A stretch of DNA of 64,000 nt from Hypomyces perniciosus (GCA_008477525.1 SPDT01000005.1:496001-560000), one strand, 5' to 3'; counted from the first letter of the stretch, positions 10,329 to 22,467 are shown. Translations and numbers: made by a program. Notes: generated from the letters alone by a model not told the origin.

Positions 10329-13300
10329 CTAAGCCAAGAAGCCCACATTCTTCCAGCTGCTGACAAACAAACGAATCAGACTCTCGCTGATGGGCCCAAG
10401 GTTTGCTAAAGTGGGCGAGTGCTCTCTCGCCTTGGCTGTTCCCAGTAGAAGTCCTCCACAACTTATCCGCACAAAATTGGCATCCAAGAAATCTACCAGC
10501 AAGTATCCCGGGTTGGCACCTTCGGGGCCATTGTCCTCCCGTCGCGGCCAATCTCGCACCTGCTGCAACCACTCTTCGAAAGGAATTATACCCGTTGCAT
10601 TTTGTGGAATTTCCAAAACATTAGCTAGCACATTGATGACATCTCTCCAGGGCTGGCGCACTGGATTCTCGATGTGGTAGATGGGATGCAGTGTCACCTT
10701 GTCTGGCTGTGTCAGAATCTCGACCAGTGTCCGTGCCACATCATCGGCTGGTGTCCATCCCATAGAGCCTGGGAGATCTGGAAGAGCACGAAGTGTCTGG
10801 GATGACTTGATCATGAAAGATACATGTTCCATAGGATTCCAATGACCATTGATGCTGCTGCCAGCAATCTGACCCAGGCGCACCGCAGTTGCACGGAACC
10901 GGTCGGGGTATAGATGAAGTGTTGCATCTAGCATGCGCTCACAGATGTACTTTGCGTCTCCATACCCGGTCGGTAATACGCTATCAATGGGAACTCTTTC
11001 TTCGGGCACGACCGGGTTGCCTGTCCAGAGCGGGTGGTGGCCAACGGCGGCAATGGACGAAATGAACTCGAACGTTACCAAGCGCCGACGAGCCGAGATA
11101 TCGCGCGCAAGGCTTATCATATGCTTCATAATGCGCAGCTGAGGCTCGAAGCGCCTGACAGGCCATTTGGAGTGCATAAGCCAAGCGTTGTGCACGATAT
11201 GTGTGACGCTATCGAGGAGTGAGCGATAGTTGTCGTTGGACAGACCAAGGTTTGTAGGGTTCGATAGGTCTGTTTCAAACACCACAATTTTGGCCTTGAT
11301 GTCCGTAGGAAGCTCGATGCCCTTTTTAGACAAAGCTTTCATTTGTCGCTGCCATGGATCTTCTTTATTGGGACGATTGAGGCACACGACACGCTCGACA
11401 TCCTTGCGGAGGGCCGCCTCCGCGACCAAGTGAGCACCCAGGCCGCCAGTAGCGCCGGTTATCAATATGCATTTGTCTCGCGGGTTGGACTCGGAAACAC
11501 TCGTAGCCACAGGTGATGGTAGGTTGTTCATGGATTCGGCAAAGCCCTGAGTCAAGTCGCGTACATAGTTAGCAACGGCCTGTTCTCGTACCACACAGTC
11601 TGTAGAAGCTCCATTCTTGGGGCAGTAGTCAATGGTGGTTTGCATGACACGTTCGCATCTGGTCGCCAAGGAAATTGTTAGAATTTGGTTCATGTCATTC
11701 TATAAAACCGGGGTATGAAGTCTATATACAATAGGCAGGCCAAAATAGCAAGGAAAACGATCTCAGCACTACTTACCGGCTAGTCGTGTCAGCAGAAGCC
11801 AGTATCAATTTCTCAATATCGCTTTCTGGTCTTACGCCATCTGTCCAGTCCACATGGCCATAGCCAATGGCTTGCAGATCTTTCTTCCACCTCGACTCAC
11901 AAGCCATGGTGTGCCGGCACCCATCATCATACAGCCACGAACCCTCAGAGAGGCCAAATATGAGGTTGACCCAGTCGGGTGTGCGTGTCATCCCTAGCAT
12001 GAAAAGAAATCCGTCTAGGCGCAAGAGGTAACGGATGTTCTTCGCACTCTCGAGGAGAGAATGAGCAGAATGAGTGGCCTGACCGGCGTTGATAGCAATA
12101 ACAAAGTGCTGCGTACCCACTAGATCCTGCTCCGGTGCCTTGTCATTGTCGAGGGCGCGGAACTTCATCCACGGATATTGGTTGCCCCATTTCTTGCGTG
12201 CAGCTGCAACAAAAGATGACTCCGGGTCCGAAAACGTGTACTCAACCGAAACTCCCAGCTGCGCTAAAAATGGCACAAGTCGCTTTGTGATGTCTCCGGC
12301 GCCCGCTCCCATTTCCAGTATCCGGAGGGGCCGGCTTTCGCCGACTCCATTCGGCCCCACACGGAGCTTCGAGGTCAGCCGAGTTAGAAAGTCTTCCATC
12401 TGTGCGTATAGCACCCGGTTCAGCGGCCATTCAGCATAAAAGGCACTGAGAAGATCGCGGCCTTCTGGACAGCCGAATATCAGCTTTCCACCATCTGTCT
12501 CGCCAGATAGCACACGCGCGAGGTTTACACCCGCGTAATATGTGAGATTATCGGCTGGGTGCTGATCTGGGAAGCGCGCGAGCATTTCCTCGTACAAGTC
12601 CTTGCTGTGGCGCTGAGGAAGTAGTACTTCCGTTCTCGTAATTCTATCACCATCGACTTTGATGATCTGTGTCCTAGCTTCCAGCATCTCGTACAAATAG
12701 GTGACAAACTGCATGTGATCCTTGCCATGCGATATTCGTGAGAGCTGCTGACCGGGTCGGGAATTACGGAATCCAGCACCAAGAGCTTCAAAAGCTTCAA
12801 TAGTCAGTGCCACTGTCAACTCATTCTGTCTTGGTAACGAGTCAGCAACATAATGGGACTGGCCCATGTCAGTTATACGTCCGTCTTTCAGCTTCTTAGT
12901 CTCATGGAAAGCTTCAATGACGGTCGCAAATGAAAGTTTCAGCTCGCTAGACTCTGTGACTCCAAACTCCTCTTCGTCCAGGTGAGACTCGGTTGCAGGA
13001 GTCCTAACGTCAGCCTTAACACCAGCGCCGTCTGCAGAGGACGTGGTGCTTGTTGCATCGACATCAGACCCTTCATTTGACTCATCGACCTTGACTAGTA
13101 CCTGGGTATCCATGCCTATACCCAGAGCACCGGCAACGCATTTCATCAAGCTGGGCATGTCGTTGACGGCGAGAATCTCGATCTCGGGCAACTTGACTTT
13201 GAGCGTCTTCTCAATCTCGTGTACCATTTCCATTCCAGTCAACGAGTCAATGCCCAAATCAGCTAGTTCACTGTCGTCCTTAATCTCGTCCAGTTCCAGG

Positions 13301-16300
13301 CCAGACAGGTCTGCAATAACAGCTTTCACCTTCTGCTCATAGTCATTCCCAGGGGCCTGCTGTTGCAACTTGGGTGACTTGGACTGTGAGTCAGATTTGA
13401 CTTGCGTTGGAAAAATTGTTGGCAAAGCCCGTGGCGCTTGGGACGCAATTGGAGACAGATCTACGGTACTTGGTATGGACGGTCTAGGCGTGTTAACAGG
13501 AGCAGGTTGGACCACGCTGGATGATATTTTCTCCACCCACGAGGGTTCGCTCAGGCGAGTGAGCAACTTTTCCATGGAGAGTTTTGGAATCTTGACATAT
13601 GCTATGCCAAGAATGACCTCAACCAGAGCCCCGTTCGCGGCATCGAAGATAAAGACATCGGTCAGCGACAAGTTGTCGGAGGGACAATGATGCCTAGCAA
13701 CAGCGTGAAACTCATTTGGCCATTTAGTGAGCGGCGCTCGAATCCACTGGTCAATAGCATTTGCAAGATAGACGTCATTCTGAGATCGCTCTGTCATGCA
13801 GTTAATCCAAAGCCCGCCAAGCTGGCAAAAGGTATCGACGAGGTGTGCATCAAACCAAAGGTCTTCCGGATTCTTGCGAATGACATGACCAGCCGACTCA
13901 TTTCCACGGCTGGCTAGTTTTTGCATACCACGGAACCCGTCCCCGTAATCTACGACCTCAGCAAAGATGCGGTAGATGTTGCGATTTGTGAGCACCTCGT
14001 CAGCATCTGCGCTCTGGAGCAGTTCTGTGGCGCGATGATGCCCGAATAGCCGTTCGAAGAGAACCAGCTGGTGCCTTAAGGACTTGTCATTGCCGTCACG
14101 AAAAATTATTTTACCTATTGTGTGAAGCATGCGAGATTGAGCTTGGTTCTCAGTACTGAAGATTTCGAACTGCCACTCAAGTCCACCTTGAGCATCATTC
14201 TTGACTTCGATCCACGTCGCGCGTGCCGAGTTTTGACAGACGGGCGACTTGTATTCGACGTCTTGAATTTGCGGCTGGTAAGCTGTGCGATATTCGGGAC
14301 GAAGAGTGCCAATGGCGTCAATTACGAAGCCAATTTGTACCGTGGCAGGACATATAGGTGCCGTTTGTATGGTGAGATGCCCGGACAGTAGCTTCTTGTA
14401 CTTTTCGGTTGTGGTGTTGATACGGAACAGTGCCTCTTTTTGCGCCGGACCATCCTGGAACCCCATGAAAGTTGTTGGTCCCTCTGTCTCGGGTGAAGCC
14501 TTAGACTGTTCCGCAGTCGATGTTGGTGAATGTTTTGGCGGCGTCTTCAGTTCCATCCAGTGTCTTGAATCTGGGTCGAACTGATATGGGGGCAGAAGTA
14601 GGGGCTTGACATCTGTCTGGTAACGCCTCTGCAAGCCATGGTGCGCCCAGTGTTGTACGCGAAGACCAGCCTTCCAAAGAGATACAGTGCTCTCGGTCAG
14701 CTTGTTCCAGCCATCATTGTAAGTAGCAATGTTGAGGCCTTGAAAAGTGCGTATTCCCTTGATGCCCGAGGTTTTCAATGCTCGGGAGGCCATGGATGTG
14801 ACTGTGGAATTAGTACCAGCCTCGAGGAAGACGCAAGGAGATTGAGAGTGCCGTCTTGCTAAACGCTCGACTGCATGGTGGTAGTACACAGGGTTACGCA
14901 TATGGTCTGCCACAAACCTCGGTGTCAAGTCTGATGTCAATATATCCTTTCTGGCTAGCTCAAGAGGAATAACTGGCTTGCGGAAAGTCAGACTTTGAGC
15001 ACTGTGTTCAAGGCGATCAAGGATCGGATCAACAAGAGCTGAGTGGAAGGCATTTGTCACGCTCAGCCTCTTACTCTTGACGGACTTGTTGGATAATTCT
15101 TGCAACTGGGTGGCTACAGTGTCAATCGCGGTAGTCGATCCTGCTAGAGTGAAGCTCCTTGGTCCATTATAGCAAGCAATGCTAGCAGGTTTGTCCGAAT
15201 GTCTGTTGTTGGCGTCGATGAGCAACTTCTCCACATCGCTCAAGTCGGCTTCGATGGCCATCATCGCGCCCTTGTCGGCACCCCACGCATCTCGCACGAG
15301 AGAAGCTCGGCTAACAATCATCCTGATCGTGTCTTCTAAAGATAGAACTTCGGAAATGCAGAGCGCTGTCAGCTCACCGAAGCTATGGCCCACAAGGGCA
15401 GCCGGCTGAATTCCAGAGTCCATCCAACAGCGGGCGCAAGCATATTGCATGGCGAATAACATCGTTTGCAACTGAACCGTGTTGGAAATAGGAGTACTTT
15501 CGAAGATTTCGGGGAAAATGCTTTCGTATCCAAGAGATCGGACGACATCATCAACATGGTTGAGATGCTTGCGCAAGATGGCTACACTATGGTATACTTC
15601 ACAATCGAGACCAATATAAGTCGATACTTGGCCGCCGAAGCACAAAACCACTTTGGTAGCTGATATGGCGGAGGGCTGTAGAGTTGAAGAGATATTGGCA
15701 TCACCCTTCTCAAATGCGCTCAAGTTTTTATCCAGTTCCTCGATAGAACCAACTGTAAATATTAAGCTCTGATCTAAATTCCGGTTACTCTGATGGGCGA
15801 GGTTGAAAGAGATGTTAGCTAGTGATGTATCCTCAGCAGACCGGACAAGAAATTTTCGGAAGGCCTTTGCGTAGCGACGCAGACTCTTGTCGTCTAGACC
15901 ACTGATCCAAAAAGGGTATTTGGCCCCAGATGCTGCTCCAACGACATCTTTCTCCTTGGTAACAGAGAGAGACGGCGCCTGTATAACTACCATCGAGGCA
16001 TTTGATCCTGATGCGCCATAGTTGTTAATAAGAGCAGCACGAAAGTCTGTATCCCATGGCTGTGCATGAGTAGGAATAAACATTTTATCGGAAGGACTTG
16101 GGTTTAGAGCCGGATTCATAGTGTTGAAGCTGGCTTGCGGTGGTAGCATGCCCTTGCTAAGCATGAGTACGACCTTGACCAGGCTGATAATACCCGAGGT
16201 GCATTCCAGATGGCCAACCAACCCTTTGACGGAGCTGACCATCAGCGGGTTTCCTGATCCTCGATGCGTGCCGCCCAAAACTTGCCGAATGCTGTTATAC

Positions 16301-18487
16301 TCGGCTGGGTCACCAACGGGAGTGCCAGTGCCGTGTGCCTCAACAACGGATATCTGAGAAGGCCTTACTCGAGCCTTGGTTGTCACAGTTGTGAAGAGAT
16401 CTGAAAGTGATGGCACGTTGGGAACAAAAACCGGAGTACAGTTTTGGTTCTGCTGCACAGCTGTGGCGGCGATGACGCCCATAATGGGATCTCCATCTGC
16501 AACGGCCTGGCTCATTCTCTTCAAGAAAACAGCTCCAACGCCTTCGCCTCGGCAATAGCCGTCTGCCTTGGCATCAAAAGGCTTGCACTGGCCGGTAGGA
16601 CTGAGGAACGAGCCCGCTGCCAGGTTCTGGAACCATTCGACCGAGCTCATGATATGCGTTCCACCAGCGAGCGCCATGTTACACTCGCCAGATAGAATGG
16701 AGTGACAAGCTTGATGCACAGCGACCAGCGATGAGCTACAGGCCGTGTCAATGGTAAGGCCTGGACCTGTCCAGCCAAAAAAATGAGACACCTTGCCAGC
16801 GAGGAAAGCTTGCAAGTTGCCGGTCGCTGTAAAGGCATTGGCGGCGTGGCATGCGACGTTTTTTTCGTAATCACTCTGACAGACTCCCACAAAACATCCA
16901 ATCTTTGCATCGCGTCCTGCTTCAGAAGACTTAAAGTAACCGCTTTGCTCGATCGCTTGATAAGCCACCTGTAACATATGTCGCTGCTGTGGATCCATCG
17001 TCGCGCTGTCTCGAGCACTCTTCTTGAAGAAGCGGTGATCAAACTGATCATAGCCATCGATCAAGTTTGCGTACCATTCCCGATCCATATTGGAATCCTC
17101 AGTTGTCCGATATGGGGTGTCATCGAAGCAGAATCGCGATGACTTTGCTGTCTTGGCATCGATCCTGTCATGTTGCGATTCACCAGACACGAGCAAGTCC
17201 CAGAATTCTTCCAAATTATCAGCACCAGGAACCTTGCAGGCCATACCCACAACTGCGATGTCGCTATCGAGCCAGGGGCGATTTCCCCGTCCATCTGCTT
17301 TGCTGTTCTGGTCGGCAAAGTGGCGAACCCTCATACCCACCTTAGATGTAAGCGATGGAGGCACGCTCCTCTCTGGACCGAATGAGAAGACTTGGACATT
17401 GTCACCTTTGTCTTGTAGTGCGGCCCAGAATATGTCGAACCATCGAGGAGGCTCCAACAAGATTGACCGGAGCGCATGAGAATGCAGGGAACCATTTCTA
17501 AATAGGTTGGCGTTTCCATCACCAGCCCGAACAGGTATCGCCAGCGATGCGGCGTCAGGTAGCTGAAATGCGGGATGCGAATCACAAAAGACAAGAAGAT
17601 CGTCCAGAATCTTTGAGTTGTTTGCCGAATGGAAACTGCCGTATAACCCAATTTCTGACGTGCTGATACCTGCTGCTTTAAGCTTCCTGGTTAGGTCTAA
17701 AATGCGAGCTGTCGAACTTGTAATGGTAGCTCGATTTGCGTCATAGTGGACGGAGATGTATGCCTACAGACAAAACGACACAAGTGTGAGTAACATTTTC
17801 TCTGCCAAGGAAGTAATTTGAAGGGCATACTCCGTCTAATTCATTCAGAATCCGCTCCATCGCTTCATATCCTCCATTTGGACTCCATGCTGCACTCAAG
17901 GACCTCGATCGTCCTCTAGCTGATGTCGCATCCTGACTATCAACCATCAGGCCAACAAGCATCCCGAGACGTACAGCAACAGCGCCATAAGTTCGAAATT
18001 CGTCGAAATTTTGTGCACTTGATATAGCAAACGCACTCAGAAGCCCAGTACACAGGCCAAGCGTCTCTTTGTTGGTCTTAGACGCCGCCCAGGCGTGTCC
18101 TTCAGTGTCAATGCCTAACTGTCGGAGAAAGGCACCATACTGGGTCAATTGCGTGATGACTATTAGAGGGATCAAAAGAGCGTTGGGCAGTGGATATGGT
18201 GTGTCCAAAGGCCTGCCGGTAGTGAAGGCTTCGTGGAGATCGGCCAGCTGCTTCTGGGCTAGAGTTCCCGCTGTCTGAAGGGTACAAACTTTGGATGATG
18301 CCGTCTCAAAGTCCAACAGGAGGCCTTTGATAACATCAACCAGCCATTCGTTTTCATGGCGTTCTACTACTGTTTTTCGTAGTTGATGGAACGCATATGC
18401 GTCGAAAGACAGGGCCAGTGACCCAAAAAGCAAGATGCAGGATCCTGAAGGATGAGGAAGATGATGCTTCTGGTCCGCCATATCCAT
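10329..18487 (-). CDS. Non-reducing PKS, SAT-KS-AT-PT-ACP-CMeT-R
   Basis: Iterative non-reducing polyketide synthase. Exons 18487-17831, 17763-11777 and 11658-10329, with introns of 67 bp (GTATGC...TAG) and 118 bp (GTAAGT...CAG), give about 2657 residues. Without splicing it falls into a 276-residue frame, an 1895-residue frame and a 454-residue reductase frame. Domains: SAT 1-380 (GLCTG with Cys146; candidate His264); KS 385-810 (DTACSSS Cys561, EAHGTGT His696, His737); AT with GHSFGE Ser1013 and FHSAL His1126; PT 1310-1620 (His1348, Asp1529); a single ACP with LGIDSL Ser1726; C-methyltransferase 1810-2214 (LEMGAGAGD near 2037); and a terminal thioester reductase 2216-2657 (GATGGLG 2283-2289, Tyr2447/Lys2451). 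All key residues are present. This architecture releases a methylated aromatic aldehyde by NADPH reduction, as in methylorcinaldehyde, citrinin and azaphilone synthases. The product here is not known. The ATG at 18487 is the first in frame; the open frame upstream runs into an LTR. No tailoring or regulator genes adjoin. Confidence 0.93.
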
Positions 18488-18553
18488 TTCGGCTAGGTGC
18501 ACATAGGCAAACTGCTCTTTTACTTCTACTGAAAGAAGATGGTAAAGGCTATT
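18488..18553 (-). promoter_or_regulatory. PKS 5' leader between LTR and start codon
   Basis: Only about 67 bp separate the PKS ATG from the end of the LTR at 18554. It includes a pyrimidine-rich CTTCTTTCAG that could serve as a splice acceptor for a leader intron. The transcription start and core promoter therefore probably lie inside the LTR or beyond it. Confidence 0.5.
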
Positions 18554-18817
18554 TGTGGCGGAGCGCGGCACAGCTATGTAGAGTATAGAGAGAGAGTGAA
18601 TGAAGCTTGATTCTATGAAAGGGAATATGCCGTAGTGGCCTCGCTATATATACAGATAGCTAGCATAAAGAAAAAGCAGAATATAGGCGCTGTAAGCGCC
18701 TGCATAGTCTGACATATTGCTTACGCGATATATATATCAGCTTATATCTGCTATATAAGCAGATAAAAGCTCCCTAGTGCATATAGGCAGCAAGATTCCA
18801 GCCTGCTTAACTTAATA
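18554..18817 (-). repeat. LTR-like repeat abutting the PKS promoter
   Basis: This 264-bp stretch, read on the minus strand, aligns along its whole length with the solo LTR at 32546-32808 and with the first two thirds of the fragment at 22295-22462. It ends in ...CCGCCACA (CA) and begins TATTAAGTTAAG where the better preserved copy begins TGTTGGGTTGAG. A TATATATA box lies at 18645-18652, and a CT-rich initiator-like stretch follows. It is preceded, in LTR orientation, by GGGGGGTA, which could be a polypurine tract, so it may be the 3' LTR of an older element in 18.8-20 kb. No matching 5-bp target duplication is visible. It points towards the PKS, in the sense needed to act as its promoter. Confidence 0.8.
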
Positions 18818-20021
18818 TACCCCCCAGTTAATAAAGCTATTCTTAATGCCTTATTAACTGCTATTCTAGTCTATCTATAGTATTATAACTAACTAGCTGC
18901 ACTTTTAAAGCCTCTTTTATTTAGTTAAAAGCTGCTTTATTATAAATATATATTGATATTCTATTATAAAGGTAAAAGCAATATAAGTGCTATAGTTATT
19001 GTTAATTTATAATAATAGGAAATTGAATAATAAAGCTCTTTAAATAGGTGAATTGGTCCTAAACAGCTGAAAATAGGTATATTAGCTGCTCCTAGCCCTT
19101 TTCTTTACTTTTCTTCTTTAATTATTAATATTATTATTAATATTAACATTAATATTAACAGCAGTATAGCCTTTACTATAAATATTACGCTTTAATATAT
19201 TCCTTTTATAGTGTACCTTTATTAGCTAACAATAAAATCATAAAAGAAAAATACTTTATTAATAAAGCGTAGTTATAGTTGCCCCTTAAAGGGCGCTTAT
19301 TGCGGTATTAGTTGCTCGGCTAGCTATCACGGCACTAAACCTACCCTCCAATAACTCATTAATATTATATGCATCCTTACGTAATAACTTAATCATATAC
19401 CTTTAAACTATACTTTTATAGCTTTTTGCCTTATTTAAGGCATAATAAAGATATTACCTTAACCTATTATTCTATATACTATAATAGTTTATGCCTTCCT
19501 ATAATAACTGCGCTATTACCTTTAGTCTTTAACCCTGCCTAAAAAGATTAACAAAATCGCCGATAGCCTAGTTACAATGCTATAAAAGCCCTATATTATA
19601 CAGGAAATTCACTAATCCTTAACTATAGCAAAACCTTTAAGCCTAAAAGCCTATATCCCTGCAATAAGAATACACTTTAGCCTAATTCCTTAGCCTATAT
19701 TGATTACAGGATAAACTTAATAACAGGTATAGACTTTGCCGTGCCCGACTTTATTAAAGGATACGGCATAGAATAGGCGGAGTCGCGAGCCTAAGCCTAA
19801 ATAGGCTAATAGACCCCAAGGCAGACACACCCTTATTATAATAGCGAATATATAGCGATATAGCAGCAACTAAAAAGTAACTCCTTTTCTTTACTCCTTA
19901 ACTTTAAATATATAATTTGCAAGCCTCCTTTTATATATTATATAAATCTAGTTTTTTAATATATTTGAAGTTTAGTTAATTTAGCTATATAGGTACCTTA
20001 AAGAGGAGAGTTATTATAATA
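18818..20021. other. RIP-degraded AT-rich sequence, unidentified element
   Basis: AT-rich, with TA-rich words in place of most CA and TG words and no open frame of note. It may be internal sequence of the element whose LTR abuts the PKS. A short stretch around 19285-19345 and another at 19740-19830 keep more G and C. I could not recognise any protein domain. Confidence 0.5.
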
Positions 20022-20933
20022 TATTAAAAAAGGAGGGCTAAAAGCAAGGATTTTAATATAATTAGATAACCTTCCTATTTTGGCTAGACCTAGTTTGTCG
20101 AGGGGGAATTGGCACTCCCAAACATATATACAATACACATATATACCCACACACACACCCACATACAATAACTAGTATCGAGCGCGGGAACCGCGCTCCT
20201 GACAGAACCACGAAGCGGCAATCAAGTAATATAGGGACTAGAAAATACCGCGGATTATTTAATTATAATGCCAGCAGCTAAAAGCAACCAATAGTTACCT
20301 TTATACGCCTTAGTGGCTATAAAGTTATAGGTAGGGTTATATATTAAAATGGGGTAAAGATTACTATATATTAAACTAGGTCTATCTGTATATCTTTATA
20401 CTCTTATGCTTTCCTAATCCAGTAGCTGCTTAAATAAGTGGCTAACTTTTCTCGGGTAAGCTAACAAGAAAAATGCAGGTGTATTAGGCATATCAGTTCC
20501 CCCGGATAAACTAGATTCAGGCCTGATACTAGGATTAAGTTTTAAAGGAAGTTTAATGTAAGTTAATATTTCCCTTTTATCCTTAATAATAATAATTAAA
20601 CTAGGACTAGCTTCCCTGCCTACTTTAGATTTAATATAATATATATAATAGGTATTATAAAAAATTTAATTAAAATGGTTTCCTGTTTATATAGCTATAA
20701 ATTAATTTAAGTAATTTTATATATAAATAGATTTTATAGAAAATAGAAATATAGCTATAAACTTAATTCTATTATTATATATTTGATTATTAAGTTAAAA
20801 AACTATTATAAAAGATAAAGTTATTATTTATATAATTACTTTTCTATTAACTATATATTACTAAATATTTTATAACTTTTTAACTATTAAATTACTCCGT
20901 AGTTACAATTAAATTATTTATTTTATTATTTAC
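20022..20933 (+). repeat. Copia LTR copy, interrupted by a MITE
   Basis: 20022-20092 and 20512-20933 together match most of the 580-bp Copia LTR seen at 34015 and 47293 (GGAGGGCTAAAAGCAAGG, then AACCTTCCTATTT, later TGGTTTCCTGTTTATATAGC). It is heavily RIP-mutated. A MITE splits it at a TA. Near 20893-20901 it carries TACTCCGTA, where sister LTRs lack seven of these bases. It is truncated at the direct repeat starting at 20934. Confidence 0.8.
20093..20511. mobile_element. MITE with TA target duplication, copy 1
   Basis: 419 bp, bounded by TA on each side (20091-20092 and 20512-20513). Inverted ends: GTTTGTCGAGGGGGAATTGG at the left, and GTTTATCCGGGGGAACTG as reverse complement of the right. 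Removing the element and one TA restores the Copia LTR sequence exactly in register. TA duplication and short inverted ends fit a non-autonomous element of the Tc1-mariner/pogo (Fot1) group. It contains a CA-rich run (about 20125-20175) and a conserved hairpin word GAGCGCGGGAACCGCGCTC. No coding capacity. Confidence 0.85.
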
Positions 20934-21023
20934 TGATATATAATAGGCTGGAAGGAGTAAAAAAGGATGATGATAAGGGAAGGAAAGGAAAGGAAAGGGA
21001 AGGATACGCTTTTATATATATCA
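20934..21023 (+). repeat. 90-bp direct repeat, left copy
   Basis: It begins TGATATATAATAGGCTGG, contains a GGAAA-rich run, and ends CTTTTATATATATCA. A second copy lies at 21964-22051 in the same orientation. The TG...CA ends make the pair look like very short LTRs of a terminal-repeat element in miniature, although no matching target duplication was seen. Confidence 0.65.
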
Positions 21024-21963
21024 AATGCCCCCCCTAAAAAAGAAAACTAACCCGACCTCGGGTTATCCCTACTATCCCCGCTACGCCATTGATGAACCCG
21101 AACAAGATAATGACTGACGGCCTCATCCAATAGCCGGCTTGGTGGTTCGAAGCCATATTGATCGATGTGGCGCTTTGTATAGCCGGCTTGCCATTGGGCT
21201 AGGCTATCCAGGCGCTGTCGATCATAAGGCCGGCTTCCAGGAACGCGTTGTTCGAGTCGGCTAGGCTGAACGGAACGGCGTTGTTCAGGGCCGCGTTGTT
21301 CAGAGCCGCGTTGTTCGAAGCCACGTTGTCCAAGTCGGCTAGGTCTAACCAAGCAGCGTTGTTCTATCTGGCTTGGTGGAACGCGTTGAACGGGGCCGCG
21401 TTGTTTAAGTCGGCTAGGTCGAATAGAGCCGCGTAGTTCGAAGCGGCGTTTCGAAGCGTTGGATCCGGCTTGAACGGCTGATAGGCTTAAATTCGATCGG
21501 GCTAGCTAGGCAGCGCCATTGAAGATGAAGAAGGAGCCAATTACGTGACAGGAAGGTCTGGCGGCACAATCCACAGGTTCAGCGCTGTAGATCTTGCTGA
21601 TATAGCTGCCAGGCCCGCTGTTGTTCGAGCTGATTGAGCTGATCGAATAGGCCCATTACGAAGTCGGTCGAATCGGAAGAACGAAGGAACTAACGCCAAA
21701 CGCGAAGGAAGCAAGGAAACGCGTTGTTGAACGCCGAAGAACGAAGGAATAAAGGAAAACGCGTTATTAATCGTCAACCAACGCATTATCCGGCAGGTCT
21801 AATCAAGCCGGATTACAGCAGCCGTTCAGGCCTAATAAAAGGGACGGCTTAGTCGATTATAGATAGGTCTGGTTGCAGCTTGGTTGGTGTTGGTTGGTTG
21901 CGTTTGGCTGTATCTGGCAGCGGAAGCTGGTTATACGATCGGAATCATGAAATTGCTACCATA
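21024..21963. other. GC-rich island with short internal repeats
   Basis: About 940 bp of normal to high GC inside the AT-rich block. It is made of variants of a unit containing GCGTTGTT and GTCGGCTAGG (densest at 21240-21450). On the minus strand an open frame without a clear ATG runs from about 21505 to 21047 and encodes an R/Q/P/S-rich repeat peptide (PSRLGQRGFEQRG, PSRLEQR units) followed by a non-repetitive tail of about 55 residues. It is flanked by 90-bp direct repeats. It could be the body of a miniature LTR element, or a captured single-copy fragment that escaped RIP. I do not recognise the peptide. Confidence 0.5.
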
Positions 21964-22051
21964 TGACATACAATGGGCTGAAAGGAGTGGAAAGGTGATA
22001 ATCATAGAAGGAAAGGAAAGGAAAGAGAAGGATATGCTTTTATATATATTA
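21964..22051 (+). repeat. 90-bp direct repeat, right copy
   Basis: It matches 20934-21023 throughout, beginning TGACATACAATGGGCTG and ending CTTTTATATATATTA (CA changed to TA as RIP would do). Confidence 0.65.
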
Positions 22052-22294
22052 ATAAAGTATTAATAAAAAGGCAGTATAGTCTTTAATAATAGTAAAAAGG
22101 AAACATAGTAATATTTTTAATACTATAAGATTAAGTATATAATGATTAATTATTTTCAAGTTAAATAAAATAAATAAAAAGGTAAAGCTATTAAAGTTAA
22201 ATAAATTAAAATTAAAGTATAAAAAAATTGCGACTTTAATATACTTTAAAGTTAAGAAATAATATTAATAAACTTAGCTTTACTAATAAATAAG
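22052..22294. other. RIP-degraded AT-rich filler
   Basis: Nearly pure A/T sequence with no recognisable feature. Confidence 0.5.
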
Positions 22295-22462
22295 TGTTAG
22301 GTTAAGTAGGCTGGGGCCCTACTATTTATTAATGTTAGGGAGGTTTTATTTACTTTATAAGTAAATATAAGCTAATATATATATTATATAAGTAATATGT
22401 TAGACTATGCAGACGCTTACAGCGCCTATATACTACTTTTTCTTTATATTAGCTATATAATA
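22295..22462 (+). repeat. Truncated LTR of the PKS-promoter LTR family
   Basis: It starts TGTTAGGTTAAGTAGGCTGG and follows the LTR at 32546 through the CAGACGCTTACAGCGC word. It stops after AGCTATATAATAT, where a Copia LTR fragment begins. Plus orientation. Confidence 0.75.
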
Positions 22463-22467
22463 TTGTT

